Source: Vampirovibrio chlorellavorus
Lineage (GTDB): Bacteria; Cyanobacteriota; Vampirovibrionia; Vampirovibrionales; Vampirovibrionaceae
Assembly (NCBI GenBank): GCA_003149345.1
Contig: QFWI01000008.1
Coordinates: 744,001-808,000, forward strand
DNA: 64,000 bases
Direction of reading: 5' to 3'
Part shown: positions 24,870 to 35,800 of the stretch, in pieces
Layout: the number at the start of each line of letters is the position of its first letter
How positions within the stretch are numbered: the first letter of the stretch is position 1
Notes under the pieces: generated by a model
What the model was told of the DNA's origin: nothing
The model's database searches: none
The model's input: only the letters and a program-made list of their open reading frames with translations
Position numbers and translations under genes: made by a program

Positions 24870-25733
24870 TTGAAACGCCGCTTGCTCGACCCATTCTGGA
24901 AACACACGCTCAGTGCCCTGCTCTTGCTCGTGGCATTGGCATCCGCAGGCTGCCCCATCAACGGGTTGTCAAGTGTCGCTGGGGCTCAAGCCCCCAACCC
25001 CTCGCAACAGGTACAAGCTGACACGGATCAACGACCCACCCCCATCAACCAGGTGCCGCCTAAGCCGACCGGGCTGAATATCTACATCAACGATTACGCC
25101 CACTTGCTGACCCCCACCGATCGCAGCACCTTGCAGGAGCAGCTGCAAACCCTGGATGAAGCCGGGGTGGCCCAAATCGCGGTGGTCATTCTGCCGGATA
25201 CGGATTTGGAGCTTTCCGAACTGGCCCCGCGGATTCTGAATCAATGGGATATCCAGCACTACAAAAAGAAAGATGGTCTTTTGGTGCTGGTGAATGCCTA
25301 CCGGGTCACCCAAAGTTTATCAGGGAACCGGATTTTCATTGCCACCGGTTACAACCTGGAAGAGAAGCTACCGGATGCGGTCATTGGCCGGATTCTGGAC
25401 GAACTGGCCTTGCCCGCCTTCAATGAAGGCAACTTCTCGGGCGGTATCACCCAGGCGACGCTTGCCGTGGCCAAAATTCTGGCCGGGGATCAAAAACTGA
25501 GCGCGCATTACAGCCAACCCGCCCCGGATGAGGACGGATTGTGGCTCTTTATCATTGTCATCCTCTTCATTTTGTTCCTATTTTTCAACCGAAAAAATGG
25601 CGGGGGAGGCCGATTTTACGGCGGCGGCTTTGGTGGCGGTCTGGGCGGCGGCTGGGGAGATGGTGGCGGCGGTTTCGGCGGCGGCTTTGGTGGGGGCGGA
25701 GACGCTGGCGGTGGCGGGGGCGCTGGCAGATAA
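24870..25733 (+). CDS. TPM-domain (YgcG-family) membrane protein
   Basis: A 287-residue protein: an N-terminal export signal (LSALLLLVALASAGC, possibly a lipobox with weak -3 residue), a TPM_phosphatase domain at about 65-190 (YINDYAHLLTPTDRSTLQEQLQTLDE, then IFIATGYNLEEKLPDA), a membrane segment near 225-240, and a Gly-rich tail typical of YgcG proteins. It starts with TTG after AGGAAA. TPM proteins have been linked to photosystem repair in plants and cyanobacteria and to membrane-protein quality control; the role here is unknown. It is co-oriented with and close to lemA. Confidence 0.9.
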   Translation: MKRRLLDPFWKHTLSALLLLVALASAGCPINGLSSVAGAQAPNPSQQVQADTDQRPTPINQVPPKPTGLNIYINDYAHLLTPTDRSTLQEQLQTLDEAGVAQIAVVILPDTDLELSELAPRILNQWDIQHYKKKDGLLVLVNAYRVTQSLSGNRIFIATGYNLEEKLPDAVIGRILDELALPAFNEGNFSGGITQATLAVAKILAGDQKLSAHYSQPAPDEDGLWLFIIVILFILFLFFNRKNGGGGRFYGGGFGGGLGGGWGDGGGGFGGGFGGGGDAGGGGGAGR

Positions 25734-25837
25734 CCCTCGGTTTCAGGTCAGCACACGGCAGGGCATAGCGAAGCAATAACGCCCAAATATTTGTTTTTAT
25801 TTCTTTAATCCCCCCCTGAGCTTGGATACTGCCACCT

Positions 25838-26542
25838 ATGTCCCAACCAGCGCCACGCAAAAAGAACTTTCTGGTGCCGCATATTGCCACCCAGATCCTG
25901 AGTACCCTGTATGGCCCATTCCAATACAGCGAGAGAGAAGCAACCCCGTTTAGCCTGAGCCTGCAACCGGACATTGCCTTACGGGGCATCTACAGCCACG
26001 ATAGCCTAAACAGCGCCTGGAGCCATTCACACCCCTCGGCCCCCGGCACGTCCCCCGGCCATACCTGGTTTGTACCCACAGATCCATTGAGAGCCTTCAT
26101 GGGGCAGATTCAGCAGGGCATTATCCCGGATTTAATTGAACTGGTGTGCAGTTTTCCGCTGGATGTGGATCCCCTGGACGCTCAGCAGCAGTTGCGACAA
26201 TACTGCTACGCCCTGAATCAGGCTGGCCCGCTGGGCCGATTAAGAGGGCAAGAACTCCGGCTGGCGCTAGGCTTCCGAAGCCGAAAAGCACAATATAAGT
26301 ATTTGCAAATTCAGGAGCAAACCGCCACCCCCATGCATCAACAGCAAATTCAACAACAGAAAAATGCGTTGCTCAATCTGATGGATGAGTTGGAAAGCGC
26401 TTTGGTGGATCAGCTCGGCGAGGATCCCTGCCTGGGCAAAGAAATATTCCTGAACAAGGCACAAAAAGCATACCCCTACTGGGTACAAAAGCTCCTCAGA
26501 GGGTTCAGGATCGTGCTAAAGATGGCGGTCAGGTCGGATTAA
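25838..26542 (+). CDS. Hypothetical protein
   Basis: A 234-residue cytoplasmic-looking protein with no recognised family. Its middle holds a hydrophobic strand/helix region (FMGQIQQGIIPDLIELVCSF). The C-terminal third is a Gln-rich coiled coil (MHQQQIQQQKNALLNLMDEL) and a short basic tail. Codon use matches its neighbours and a strong terminator follows directly, which supports it as a real gene. Confidence 0.6.
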   Translation: MSQPAPRKKNFLVPHIATQILSTLYGPFQYSEREATPFSLSLQPDIALRGIYSHDSLNSAWSHSHPSAPGTSPGHTWFVPTDPLRAFMGQIQQGIIPDLIELVCSFPLDVDPLDAQQQLRQYCYALNQAGPLGRLRGQELRLALGFRSRKAQYKYLQIQEQTATPMHQQQIQQQKNALLNLMDELESALVDQLGEDPCLGKEIFLNKAQKAYPYWVQKLLRGFRIVLKMAVRSD

Positions 26543-26552
26543 AAAAACCTTG

Positions 26553-26582
26553 AAAAAAGCCAGGCAGTTTGCCTGGCTTTTT
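26553..26582. terminator. Bidirectional intrinsic terminator
   Basis: AAAAGCCAGGC and GCCTGGCTTTT pair over the loop AGTTT. It lies between the convergent genes ending at 26542 and 26606, with A- and T-runs on either side, so it can stop both transcripts. Confidence 0.9.
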
Positions 26583-26605
26583 GAATCGCGTTGAGAAAAA
26601 GGCCT

Positions 26606-28357
26606 TTATAGCCCCATAAAGTCCGGACCGGATCCTTCTTCGGTGGGACGCACCTTCAGGTTCACTTCCGGGCAGACAATTTCGCAAGTGCGGCACTGTA
26701 CGCAGTTTTCCAGGGACATGCCGTGGTGCCGAATGCCCCCACGGTCATCCACCCGGTGTACTTCCGCCGTACAGTCAGACACGCAGGGCGTTTCCTTGCC
26801 CAAGGCGTCGTAGGTGGTAATACACTTCACGCAGACATCGGCGTTGAACTCGTCGATGTGCCGGTTCTCCTCGTGGTACTTGGTGCCCGCGTAAAAAACA
26901 GCATCCGCCCGGGAGTAGATGGTGTCCTTGTCAAAACCGTTGGCGTCAATTGTCCGGGTGGTCTTGAAGTTCGGCACAATGTGCTTGTAATCTTCAATAT
27001 AACGTACCGGCCCGATATCGGCCTTACCGTCCATCAGCTTTTTCAGACGCAAAGCGTCACTCACGGCGGTGACGGGGTTATGGGTCAACCCGACTGAAAT
27101 CAGTCCCCAATGCGCGCTGCCCGCATCCACCCCTTCCATGACCTTGGGCAGATAGTTATTGAGCAAACGAGGGTTTTCCTGCCAGGCCTGACGGAAATAG
27201 CGCCCTTCGTAAAGGTTTTTGCCCACAAAGGAGTTCATCACCCGCTCTTTGTAGCTGGCCAATTTGGACTCGCTGAAGTCACTCTGCCGGATGGCTTCAT
27301 GCAACACTTCCGCCGCTTGCCACCCACATTCCATGGCTTTGTCCACCCCGGAAAGCTGGCTGATATCCAGCACACCCAAGGCATCGCCCAGCAACAAGGC
27401 CCCATCCACGGAGAATTTTTTGGGCAGACTGTAATAGCCGCCTTCCGGTAGCAGGGCCGCCCCGTACTTCAGCATTTTGCCGCCCTTGATGAGCGACTGA
27501 ACCCAGGGGTGTTTTTTCAAATCCTGAAGCCGTTGCTGCGGATTAATGTTGGGGTTGGGAGAATCCAGAGAGATGACCATCCCAATGGTCAGCTTGCGAT
27601 CCTTCATGCCGTAAATAAAGCCGCCGCCAAAGCTGCCATCGACCAGGGGAAAGCCCATGGTGTGCCAGACCTTGCCCGCGAAGTCAGAGCCTTCCGGCAG
27701 TTCCCAAACTTCCTTCACCCCCACCGACCAAATCTGGGGATTGTCCCGCAGCTTAAAACGCTCAATCAGGTTGCGGGAAACAAAGCCTTTGTCCCCAAAG
27801 CAGGTGACTTTCCCGTAAATATTGTCTTCCTCGGCGTTACCAGTGGCCTTTTCCACCACCTGCACGCCCACCACTTTGTCCCCGTCATACACGATCTCGT
27901 GCGCGGAAAAACCGGGGAAAAAATCCACCGTCACGTTGGGAATCTCGGCCAGTTTTTCCTTCAGCTTGTTGGCCATCCAGTACACCACATGGCTGAGGGT
28001 TAAAACCAGGTAGCCCTCTTTCTTCAGGCCCGCAGGCAATAAGGCCGCCGGAACATCCCATTTGCTTTTGTTGGCCAGCACTGAAAAGTAACTCTGGCTG
28101 CAAACGGCCTCGTAAGGAAACCCGTTGTCCTTGTAATCGGGAAACAGCTTTTCAATGACATGCGGTTTGGAAACGGCCCCACTGAGAATGTGAGCGCCAA
28201 ACTCCTTGCCCTTCTCCAGAATAGCCATGGAAAATGACACACCGCTTTGCTTGGCCAGATCCACCAGATGATGGGCCAAAGCCAGGTTGGAAGGACTGCC
28301 GCCTACCAATAAAATATCGTACTCGATTCGTTCAGCCACAGAGGCCTTGCCTCCCAT
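26606..28357 (-). CDS. Electron transfer flavoprotein-quinone oxidoreductase
   Basis: A 583-residue FAD/iron-sulfur protein of the ETF-QO/FixC family that would pass electrons from reduced ETF to the membrane quinone pool. A Rossmann-like FAD motif is near residue 17 (DILLVGGSPSNLALA), altered from the usual GxGxxG. A GDALG-type second FAD motif lies near 333 and a quinone-site-like region is in between. The C-terminus carries the iron-sulfur region: CVKC, then PCVSDC, then CVQCRTCEIVCP. That is eight cysteines rather than the four of the mitochondrial enzyme. It is the last gene of a minus-strand etfB-etfA-QO cluster, 64 bp after etfA. Confidence 0.92.
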   Translation of the reverse strand: MGGKASVAERIEYDILLVGGSPSNLALAHHLVDLAKQSGVSFSMAILEKGKEFGAHILSGAVSKPHVIEKLFPDYKDNGFPYEAVCSQSYFSVLANKSKWDVPAALLPAGLKKEGYLVLTLSHVVYWMANKLKEKLAEIPNVTVDFFPGFSAHEIVYDGDKVVGVQVVEKATGNAEEDNIYGKVTCFGDKGFVSRNLIERFKLRDNPQIWSVGVKEVWELPEGSDFAGKVWHTMGFPLVDGSFGGGFIYGMKDRKLTIGMVISLDSPNPNINPQQRLQDLKKHPWVQSLIKGGKMLKYGAALLPEGGYYSLPKKFSVDGALLLGDALGVLDISQLSGVDKAMECGWQAAEVLHEAIRQSDFSESKLASYKERVMNSFVGKNLYEGRYFRQAWQENPRLLNNYLPKVMEGVDAGSAHWGLISVGLTHNPVTAVSDALRLKKLMDGKADIGPVRYIEDYKHIVPNFKTTRTIDANGFDKDTIYSRADAVFYAGTKYHEENRHIDEFNADVCVKCITTYDALGKETPCVSDCTAEVHRVDDRGGIRHHGMSLENCVQCRTCEIVCPEVNLKVRPTEEGSGPDFMGL

Positions 28358-28421
28358 TACTCATTAAAACAAGTCCATTAATTCAGTTGATTCAGTGAGC
28401 CCTACTTCAAGGCAGCTTCAG

Positions 28422-29609
28422 CTACACCAGCGATTTCTCGGAACTACTGGCGCCTTCCACGGATTTGGCCGCTTTCAGTTGCCGAATCAGCTCCGGCACG
28501 ACCTGAAACACATCGCCCACAATACCGTGATGGGCCACCTGGAAAATGGGCGCATCGGGATCCTTGTTGATGGCAATAATCAGACCGGATTTATTCATGC
28601 CCACCCGGTGCTGGATAGCCCCGGAAATACCGCAGGCAATGTAGATTTTAGGACGCACCGTTTTACCGGTTTGCCCCACCTGATTGGAATAGGGAATCCA
28701 GCCAGCGTCCACCACTTTGCGGGAGGCCCCCACGGCCGAGTTTTCAAAACAGGACGCCAACTCTCTAAGCAGGTTAAACCCTTCCGGGCCACCTAATCCA
28801 TAGCCGCCAGCCACCACCACATCGGCATCGGCAATGCTAATGCCGGACTGGACTTCTCGCACGATTTCAAGCACTTCCAGGCGGTAATCTTCCGGCAACA
28901 AACTCACGGGAATGTGGCGAATTTCGCCCTGCCGGTTGGGATCGGGCTTCAGGGGAACCATCACCCCGGGCCGGGTCGTAGCCATTTGCGGATTGTTCCA
29001 GGGGCCCAGAATCCGGGCCTTCAGACTCTCCCCGAAACTGGGACGAATGGCGTACAAGCAGCCGGGATACAGGCCTAACTTGTCGGGATCGGCCTTGTTG
29101 GTATGCTCGTAAGGCCCAATGTCCAGCTCGGTACAGTCGGCAGTTAAGCCGGTTTTAAAGAATGCCGCGATCCGGGGAGCCAAATCCCGCCCGGTGGTAG
29201 TGGAACCCAGCAGCAAAATGTGCGGCGGGGGATCAAAGGTTTTCAGCAAGTCGGTAATCACCCGTTTATAAGGCAGGGTGCGATACGCTTTCAATTCCGG
29301 GCTGTCAGCCAGATAGACAATTTCAGCCCCATACTGAATTAGCGTTTGAGCCGCTTCCTCCAGATGGTGACCCAGCAAGACGCAAGAGAGCTGCCCCCCC
29401 AGCTTGTCGGCCAAATCACGACCAGCACCCAGCAGTTCTAAGGTGACCGGCTGAATTTGCCCTTCCACTTGCTCGGCAATCACAATCACTTCTTTGTTGG
29501 AGGGGGTAATAATCTCCCGCAGGGGTTCAGCGTCCGGCTTGGCCCCGCTGTCGCCGCCCCCCCAGGCCCCGGATTCTTGTGCTTCCTGTTTCGGTTCTTC
29601 TGGACTCAT
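28422..29609 (-). CDS. etfA: Electron transfer flavoprotein alpha subunit
   Basis: A 395-residue ETF alpha subunit (FixB family). The C-terminal FAD-binding domain has [37 protein letters not shown] and [20 protein letters not shown], as in known ETFs. The heterodimer with EtfB accepts electrons from acyl-CoA and other dehydrogenases. A 30-residue Gly/Glu-rich N-terminal extension precedes the usual start and makes the protein longer than the common 310-330 residues. The ATG overlaps the etfB stop by 4 bases, so the subunits are translationally coupled. Confidence 0.95.
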   Translation of the reverse strand: MSPEEPKQEAQESGAWGGGDSGAKPDAEPLREIITPSNKEVIVIAEQVEGQIQPVTLELLGAGRDLADKLGGQLSCVLLGHHLEEAAQTLIQYGAEIVYLADSPELKAYRTLPYKRVITDLLKTFDPPPHILLLGSTTTGRDLAPRIAAFFKTGLTADCTELDIGPYEHTNKADPDKLGLYPGCLYAIRPSFGESLKARILGPWNNPQMATTRPGVMVPLKPDPNRQGEIRHIPVSLLPEDYRLEVLEIVREVQSGISIADADVVVAGGYGLGGPEGFNLLRELASCFENSAVGASRKVVDAGWIPYSNQVGQTGKTVRPKIYIACGISGAIQHRVGMNKSGLIIAINKDPDAPIFQVAHHGIVGDVFQVVPELIRQLKAAKSVEGASSSEKSLV

Positions 29610-30430
29610 AGCTTGGCAAATTCCTTGAGATTGGTCGTCTGCAACACGTCACGCACCATATGTTCAACCGGTTCCCCCTGGCGTACCTTACAACTGCCGC
29701 CAATTTCGGCCACCTTGTCGGTTTTGGCCACAATGGTGGGAGAGCCCTTCAATCCGCACAGTACCGGATCGGCACCCACATCATCCAGGGTCACCGTTTT
29801 AATCACGTCGTTCTTGGCAGCCTCATCCCGCAGCAATTGCTGCACCCGGCGAGCCCCGCGAATGGTTTTATACTCCAGCGGATGGGACGAGTTGGCCACG
29901 GTAATGAGGGCGGGCATGGCCATCCTGACCCATTGATACCCCCCCTCGATGACCCGACGGGCCACCACTTTGCCGTCTTCAATCCGAAAATCCTCGCAAT
30001 AGCTGACCTGAGGCAAATCCAGACGCTCAGCGATTTGCGGGCCAACCTGGGCCGTATCGCCATCGGTGGTTTGCAGGCCGCAGAACATTAGATCGGGAAC
30101 GCCCAAATGCAGAATCACCTTGTGCAAAGCGTAAGCCGTGGCCAGGGTGTCTGAGGCGGCCAGTCGGCGATCCGAGAGCAAATAGCCCTGATCAGCTCCA
30201 TGCTCAATGGCTTCCAGCAAAATTTCAGCGGCCAGCGGAGGCCCCATGGAAATGGCTGTCACCCGGCCCCCATACAATGCCTTGGTGTGCAAAGCCGCTT
30301 GCAGGGCATAACGATCAAACGGATTCAGCATCCGCTTGGCCTTGGCCCGATCAATCGTACCATCCGGGTTAATACCAGCCTTGGCCGACTGATCCGGGAC
30401 CTGCTTAATCAGCACGTAAATATTATTCAT
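29606..30430 (-). CDS. etfB: Electron transfer flavoprotein beta subunit
   Basis: About 274 residues of an ETF beta subunit (FixA family), starting MNNIYVLIKQVPDQ. It contains RMLNPFDRYALQAAL, MGPPLAAEILLEAIEHGADQGYLLSDRRLAASDTLATA and the signature region VARRVIEGGYQWVRMAMPALITV. It holds the AMP/nucleotide site in family members and binds EtfA. ATG 30430 was chosen by homology of the N-terminus; a GTG at 30445 is in frame. It is the first gene of the cluster. No acyl-CoA dehydrogenase is in the window, so the electron donors are encoded elsewhere. Confidence 0.95.
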   Translation of the reverse strand: MNNIYVLIKQVPDQSAKAGINPDGTIDRAKAKRMLNPFDRYALQAALHTKALYGGRVTAISMGPPLAAEILLEAIEHGADQGYLLSDRRLAASDTLATAYALHKVILHLGVPDLMFCGLQTTDGDTAQVGPQIAERLDLPQVSYCEDFRIEDGKVVARRVIEGGYQWVRMAMPALITVANSSHPLEYKTIRGARRVQQLLRDEAAKNDVIKTVTLDDVGADPVLCGLKGSPTIVAKTDKVAEIGGSCKVRQGEPVEHMVRDVLQTTNLKEFAKL

Positions 30431-30584
30431 AGTGGATGCTTTCACCCAAACTGCGCTCTACTCGTGTTATTGAGCCTCAACTTCCAGACCTGAAACTGTC
30501 GGCGGGATTGTTCCCTCTCGTGAAAAATAAAAACGACCAGCCTCACCAACCAGCTTCGTTTCTCTGAAACCGAAGACCCTTATT

Positions 30585-30613
30585 AGCCTACCAATGAAAG
30601 GGGCCAGAGTCAA
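30585..30613 (-). promoter_or_regulatory. Possible promoter of the etfBA-QO cluster
   Basis: On the minus strand TTGACT (30608-30613) is followed after 17 bases by TAGGCT (30585-30590), preceded by TG as in extended -10 promoters. The leader would be about 150 bases and contains an imperfect hairpin around CTTCG/CGAAG. Assignment is by consensus only. Confidence 0.35.
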
Positions 30614-30651
30614 TTTTATTATTGTGGCCGTTCACAACCGCCGGATTGGGC

Positions 30652-31533
30652 TTATTGCAAGGTCAAAAAACGAATCCAGCGAAACAGCTTCTCAGGCACA
30701 CTGAGGGGGAGCCCCAGCTTTTGCTTCAAATGCAATTGGGCCAACCGGGCCCGGCGAATAAAAGGCTGCGGGTAGTGCCCCTGCACTAAAAAACGTTCCA
30801 GGGCCTGATAATGGACTAATCGCGTTTCTCCATCAATGGCCCCGGCGGTGGGCATACCCACTTGGGACATAGGTAAACGCTGATAGACCCGAGGATTGGG
30901 GTCAAAGTAGAGTATCCAGTCCAGGGCAACCAGTGTCCAGATATGCCAGCAGGCAGCCCGATGCAAAGCCGGATTCAACAAGCCGGTGCGCTCCAGGCAT
31001 TGTTTCCTGAGCAGGACACCGGATTCAGGCATCAAATTTTCTCGCAGCAAGGGGGTAAACAAACTGCCCGATGGAAACAGGGTGGACTGATAGGGCAACA
31101 TGCTGTTTTTCTTGTGCGGGACGTACTTCTCGTAAGGCACGCCATTGGCGTCCACGCACTGGGCCCGGCAAAACACCAATCCCAAACGGGGCGTCAGCAA
31201 AAACTCGGTAACATAATCCTGTAAGGCCTGCGGGGAGGCCAGTGCGTCCGTGGCTGAAAAGAACCACAGCAACTCCCCCTGGGCCTTCTGAATGCCTTGA
31301 TTAAGGGCGTCCCACTTGCCTTGGGTGTTTTCCAAACGAAGATGCCGCACCCGTCCATCCAGCTGTGTCAAGGCGGACGCCTCGGCGCTCAGCGCCGCTG
31401 ATCCGAAATCATCCAGCACCAGCACTTCGTAATCGATAAACTGCTGCTGTAATATTGAAGTCACCGCCTGGCGTAAGTAGCGCCCCTCGCCAGCACCATA
31501 AACCAGAAACGTGACCACCGGATGAATAGCCAT
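30652..31533 (-). CDS. Family 2 glycosyltransferase
   Basis: About 294 residues with a GT-A fold N-terminus: HPVVTFLVYGAGEGRYLRQAVTSILQQ, then DYEVLVLDDFGS (nucleotide-sugar-binding Asp), then GKWDALNQGIQKAQGELLWFFSATDALA, where SATD occupies the DxD position. It would transfer a sugar from a nucleotide-sugar donor; acceptor and product are unknown. ATG 31533 matches the family's start; the frame is open to a TTG at 31602 without a ribosome binding site. Confidence 0.83.
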   Translation of the reverse strand: MAIHPVVTFLVYGAGEGRYLRQAVTSILQQQFIDYEVLVLDDFGSAALSAEASALTQLDGRVRHLRLENTQGKWDALNQGIQKAQGELLWFFSATDALASPQALQDYVTEFLLTPRLGLVFCRAQCVDANGVPYEKYVPHKKNSMLPYQSTLFPSGSLFTPLLRENLMPESGVLLRKQCLERTGLLNPALHRAACWHIWTLVALDWILYFDPNPRVYQRLPMSQVGMPTAGAIDGETRLVHYQALERFLVQGHYPQPFIRRARLAQLHLKQKLGLPLSVPEKLFRWIRFLTLQ

Positions 31534-31909
31534 GGCCAATTGGGCATCCTGTCCAAAAGATGATTGCACTGACAGTCTAGAGTAAACCGGACTGTTTTCC
31601 AATGCCCCATGCCTCTACACCCGCTCTCCAGCGTTTGTCATGATTCAGGTTCGTAGATGACCAGCCGGAGACCCCAAACAGGCCCGTAAAGATTGTTTTT
31701 GTTCTTTTCATTTTATGGGAGTGAGATCTTTCAGTCGTTTTGAAAGAGCGAACTGGCTCCATCACTGGGAAAATCACATCAATGTAACCAAAAGATTCCA
31801 CTCCGATTTTTTTCTTGGAAACGCTGGGCAATTACAACCCTTTACGGGCATTGTATGGTTAAGCCATTGCCTCTCCACTCTGGAAGGCCGAACGTTTGAG
31901 ATTGCTGGA

Positions 31910-32767
31910 ATGCTCTACCCAATCCCCCCCTCATGCCTTGCCGCCCCCTTGCCGAAAGCCACGCCGGATCAACGGCGCCGCCCTGACCCGGTGAAGTTTG
32001 GGACTGCCAAAGCCCCAATCAGCGCCAATCCGTTCGTGTGGGTGTTCAATGGCATTAAAAGCGCATTCGAATGGTTTTCCAAGAGCAAACCGGGCCAGTG
32101 GTTTAACCGGCTCTTCAGCAAAATCAATCAATTCCTGAAGGCCAAGCCCAAAGAGAACACCCCACCCGCACCGCCTGCGCCGTCCCCTGCGCCAGCACCG
32201 CCGACAGTCCAGCCCGCACCATCAAGCCCACCCTCAAAGACCGCAACACCGGCGGTTAAATCTAAGGCTGAAACACCCACCCAATCTTCAGCACCGACTG
32301 CTCCCTCGCCACCGACACAGCTAACCGACCCCGCCCAAAATCAGCAGCAGCCGATCACGGCGCCAACTAAAGCCAAACCGACGTTCGTGCCTTACAGTGA
32401 ACGCCCCCTGAGCGCATTAGAGAAGAAACGGGCCAAATTCAACAAATTCCAGAGCCGCCTGTCACAAGAGCGGGCTGTCATCCAGCAAAGACTGGCCGAA
32501 CTGGAAAACATGCGGGCTGCGCAAAACCAACAGCTGGCACAGGCCTTGCGTTCACGTACCCGTTTATGGGCCCGCTCCAGTAATCAAGTAGCGGCAGAAC
32601 GGTTGATACCGGAGAGACAGACGGGCATCCGCATCCTTGACGCGCAAATCGCAGAACAGCGACAAAAACTTGAAGCCGTGCAGTCTAAACTCGCCCAGAT
32701 TGAAGCCAAAACCCCACAGCTGGAGTACTGGATTCAATTCCGGCAGAATTTACAAGCCGTGAAGTAG
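31910..32767 (+). CDS. Pro-rich, coiled-coil protein of unknown function
   Basis: About 285 residues from ATG 31910; the frame is open from 31715 but the upstream part has no coherent character. A short helix with aromatic residues (PFVWVFNGIKSAFEWF) comes first. A roughly 75-residue Pro/Ala/Thr linker follows, and then a charged coiled coil (residues about 175-285) rich in Gln, Arg and Glu. No signal peptide or known family is seen. The layout resembles an anchored spacer/coiled-coil scaffold, which is inference only. Confidence 0.6.
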   Translation: MLYPIPPSCLAAPLPKATPDQRRRPDPVKFGTAKAPISANPFVWVFNGIKSAFEWFSKSKPGQWFNRLFSKINQFLKAKPKENTPPAPPAPSPAPAPPTVQPAPSSPPSKTATPAVKSKAETPTQSSAPTAPSPPTQLTDPAQNQQQPITAPTKAKPTFVPYSERPLSALEKKRAKFNKFQSRLSQERAVIQQRLAELENMRAAQNQQLAQALRSRTRLWARSSNQVAAERLIPERQTGIRILDAQIAEQRQKLEAVQSKLAQIEAKTPQLEYWIQFRQNLQAVK

Positions 32768-32838
32768 GGGCTTCAAACGCTCGCCCCGTTCAGACGCACA
32801 AAACGCAGACGCACTAAAACGGAAAATCAACATCGCTT

Positions 32839-35800
32839 TTAGACAACCGCAGGGGTGGCCTGACATAAATATTCCTGCAAGCTACGCACGGAAAATCGCC
32901 CTTGCTGGCGAGACTCAATGCCTTCCGCCAGCGCTTTGGCCCCGCCAATGGTGGTCACCAGAGGCACCTGAAACTCCAGAGCGGCCTTGCGGATGTAGGA
33001 GTCATCCAAACGGGCCTCCTCCCCCACCGGGGTGTTGATAACCAAACTGATGGCCCCTTGCTTGATGAGTTCCTCCGCGTTGGGGGAGCCCTCGTGCTTT
33101 TTACGCAGCGCTTGCACCGGCAAACCGACCTGCTCGAAAAAAGCCGCCGTGCCCGCGGTGGCCGTCAGCGTAAAGCCCAGCCGGTGCAACTGTTCCGCCA
33201 CAGGAACCGTTTTAGCCTTGTCCATATCGTTCACACTGATAAACACGCTGCCACTGAGGGGTAACTTGTTATTAGCGGCAATATGAGCCTTGGCAAAGGC
33301 CAGGGCAAAGCTGGCATCAATGCCCATGACCTCCCCGGTGCTTTTCATTTCCGGCCCCAGTTTGGGATCGCTGCCCTTGAACTTGTTGAAGGGGAAAACC
33401 GGCACCTTGACCGCCACATGCTTGGGTTGGCTGGTTGGCAGTAGCGTTTTTACCGCAGTCAACGATTCTCCCAGCATGAGCCGGGTGGCCATTTGCACCA
33501 GGGGAATCCCGGTGGCCTTGCATACAAAAGGAACCGTCCGGCTGGCCCGTGGGTTCACTTCCAGCACGTAGAGTTTGCCGTCTTTCAGGGCGAATTGAAT
33601 GTTCAGCAAACCTCGGATATTCAGGGCTACAGCCAGCCGATGGGTGGTTTGCTCAATTTCTTCCAACATCTGATCTGAAATGGTTTGAGCTGGCCACACA
33701 CAAGCGCTGTCTCCGCTATGGACGCCCGCTTGCTCGATGTGCTGCAAAATAGCGGCCACCAAGGTTTCCTGCCCGTCGGACACGGCATCCACATCCACTT
33801 CCATGGCGTCTTCCAGAAAGCGCTCTACCAAAACCGGGTAATCCGGCTCCACATGTACCACCTCGTTCAGGTACTGAACCAAGCGGGCTTCGCTGTAAAA
33901 AATTTGCATGGCCCGCCCCCCCAAAATGTAGCTGGGCCGGGCAATGAGCGGGTAGCCAATGCGTCGGCTAATGGCCAGCGCTTCCTCCACCGAACGGGCC
34001 GTACCCGATTCCGGGGAGCGCAAGTTCAAGCGGGCCAGCAAGTCTCCAAAGCGCTGGCGATTCTCGGCTAAATCAATGCTGTCCACGCTGGTGCCCAGCA
34101 AGCTGTAACCAGCGTCTTCCAGCGGTTTTGCCAGTTTGAGCGGGGTTTGCCCACCCAACTGGGCGATTACACCCAAGGGCTTTTCCTGATGCAGGATGTT
34201 CAGCATGGTATCCGGGGTGAGGGGCTCAAAATACAGGCGATCGCTGATGTCGTAATCAGTGGAAACCGTCTCCGGGTTGGAGTTGACCATCACGGCCTCA
34301 TAGCCCAGTTGCTGCAAGGCCATGGCCGAATGCACGCAACAGTAATCAAACTCAATGCCCTGCCCGATACGGTTGGGGCCGCCACCAATGATGACTACTT
34401 TTTGCTTGTCCAAATCTCCCGATTTGGCCTCGTTTTCGGCGCTGTGGGCGGTGGAATAGTAATAGGGCGTGAAGGCCTCGAACTCTCCGGCGCAGGTGTC
34501 CACGGCGTTAAACACCGGCTGGGTACGCAGGCGGTCTAACTGCTGGGCCACCGCCTCAGAGACCGTGGGCAGTAATTGCGAAATCTGACTGGCAGAAAAT
34601 CCCTGTCGGGCCGCTTTCATGAGCAACGCATCCGGGAGGAGAGCCTGTGGGCTGTGCGCTACCGCCTGACGCAGGGCCTGTTCGGTTTCCACCAGTTCCC
34701 GTAAATTTTCCAGAAACCAGGGATCCCAGCCCGTAATGCGGGCCAGTTCGGCCACCGGCATTTGCTGGTGCAAGGCATGGTAAATCCAGCGGATGCGCCG
34801 TTCTTCGGGTCGTTTCAGCAAGGTTTTCAAGGCCTTGGTATCGCCCACCTCAGGGTCATCCGTCTGGGGCTTAAAGGTAAACCCGTCCAGTCCAATTTCC
34901 AGGCTGCGCAGCGCTTTTTGCAAAGATTCCTGAAAGGTGCGCCCAATGGCCATCACTTCGCCCACCGACTTCATCTGCGGGGAAAGATCGGTCAGCGAAC
35001 CGGGAAATTTCTCGAAAGAGAAACGGGGAATCTTGGTGACCACATAATCCAGAGCCGGTTCAAAACTGGCCGGAGTGGTCTGGGTAATATCGTTGGTAAT
35101 TTCATCCAGAGTCAGGCCCACGGCCAGCTTGGCCGAAATTTTAGCGATGGGAATGCCGGTGGCCTTGCTGACCAACGCGGAACTGCGGGACACCCGAGGG
35201 TTCATTTCAATGACCACCACCCGGCCCGTTTTGGGGTGTACGGCAAACTGGATGTTGCAGCCTCCGGCATCCACGCCCACGGCCCGGATAATATCGATGG
35301 AGGCGTTGCGGAGAGTATGATACTCCTTGTCCGACAAGGTTTGGGCCGGGGCCACGGTGATACTGTCGCCGGTATGAACCCCCATGGGATCCACGTTTTC
35401 CACGCTACACACAATCACCACGTTGTCCCGGCTGTCCCGCATCAGTTCAAACTCGTATTCTTTCCAGCCCAAAGCGCTTTCTTCCAGCAGCAATTGCTGT
35501 ACGGGCGATTCCTGAATGCCCTTTTCGGCGGCCTTGCGCAGACCCTCCGCATCGTAAACTACCGCCCCCCCGGAACCACCCAAGGTAAAGCCGGTGCGGA
35601 TAATGAGCGGAAAGCCCAGCGCTTGCCCCTTGCTCATAGCCTCTTCCACGGAATGCACGGTGTGAGAGGCCAATACTTCCAAGCCAATGCCTTCAACCAG
35701 TTGCTTAAAGGCTTCCCGATCTTCAGCCGTGTGAATGGCCTTGAAGTTGGCCCCTATCAGCTCAACCCCGTATTTTTCCAAGGTGCCGTCGTTGTAAAGG

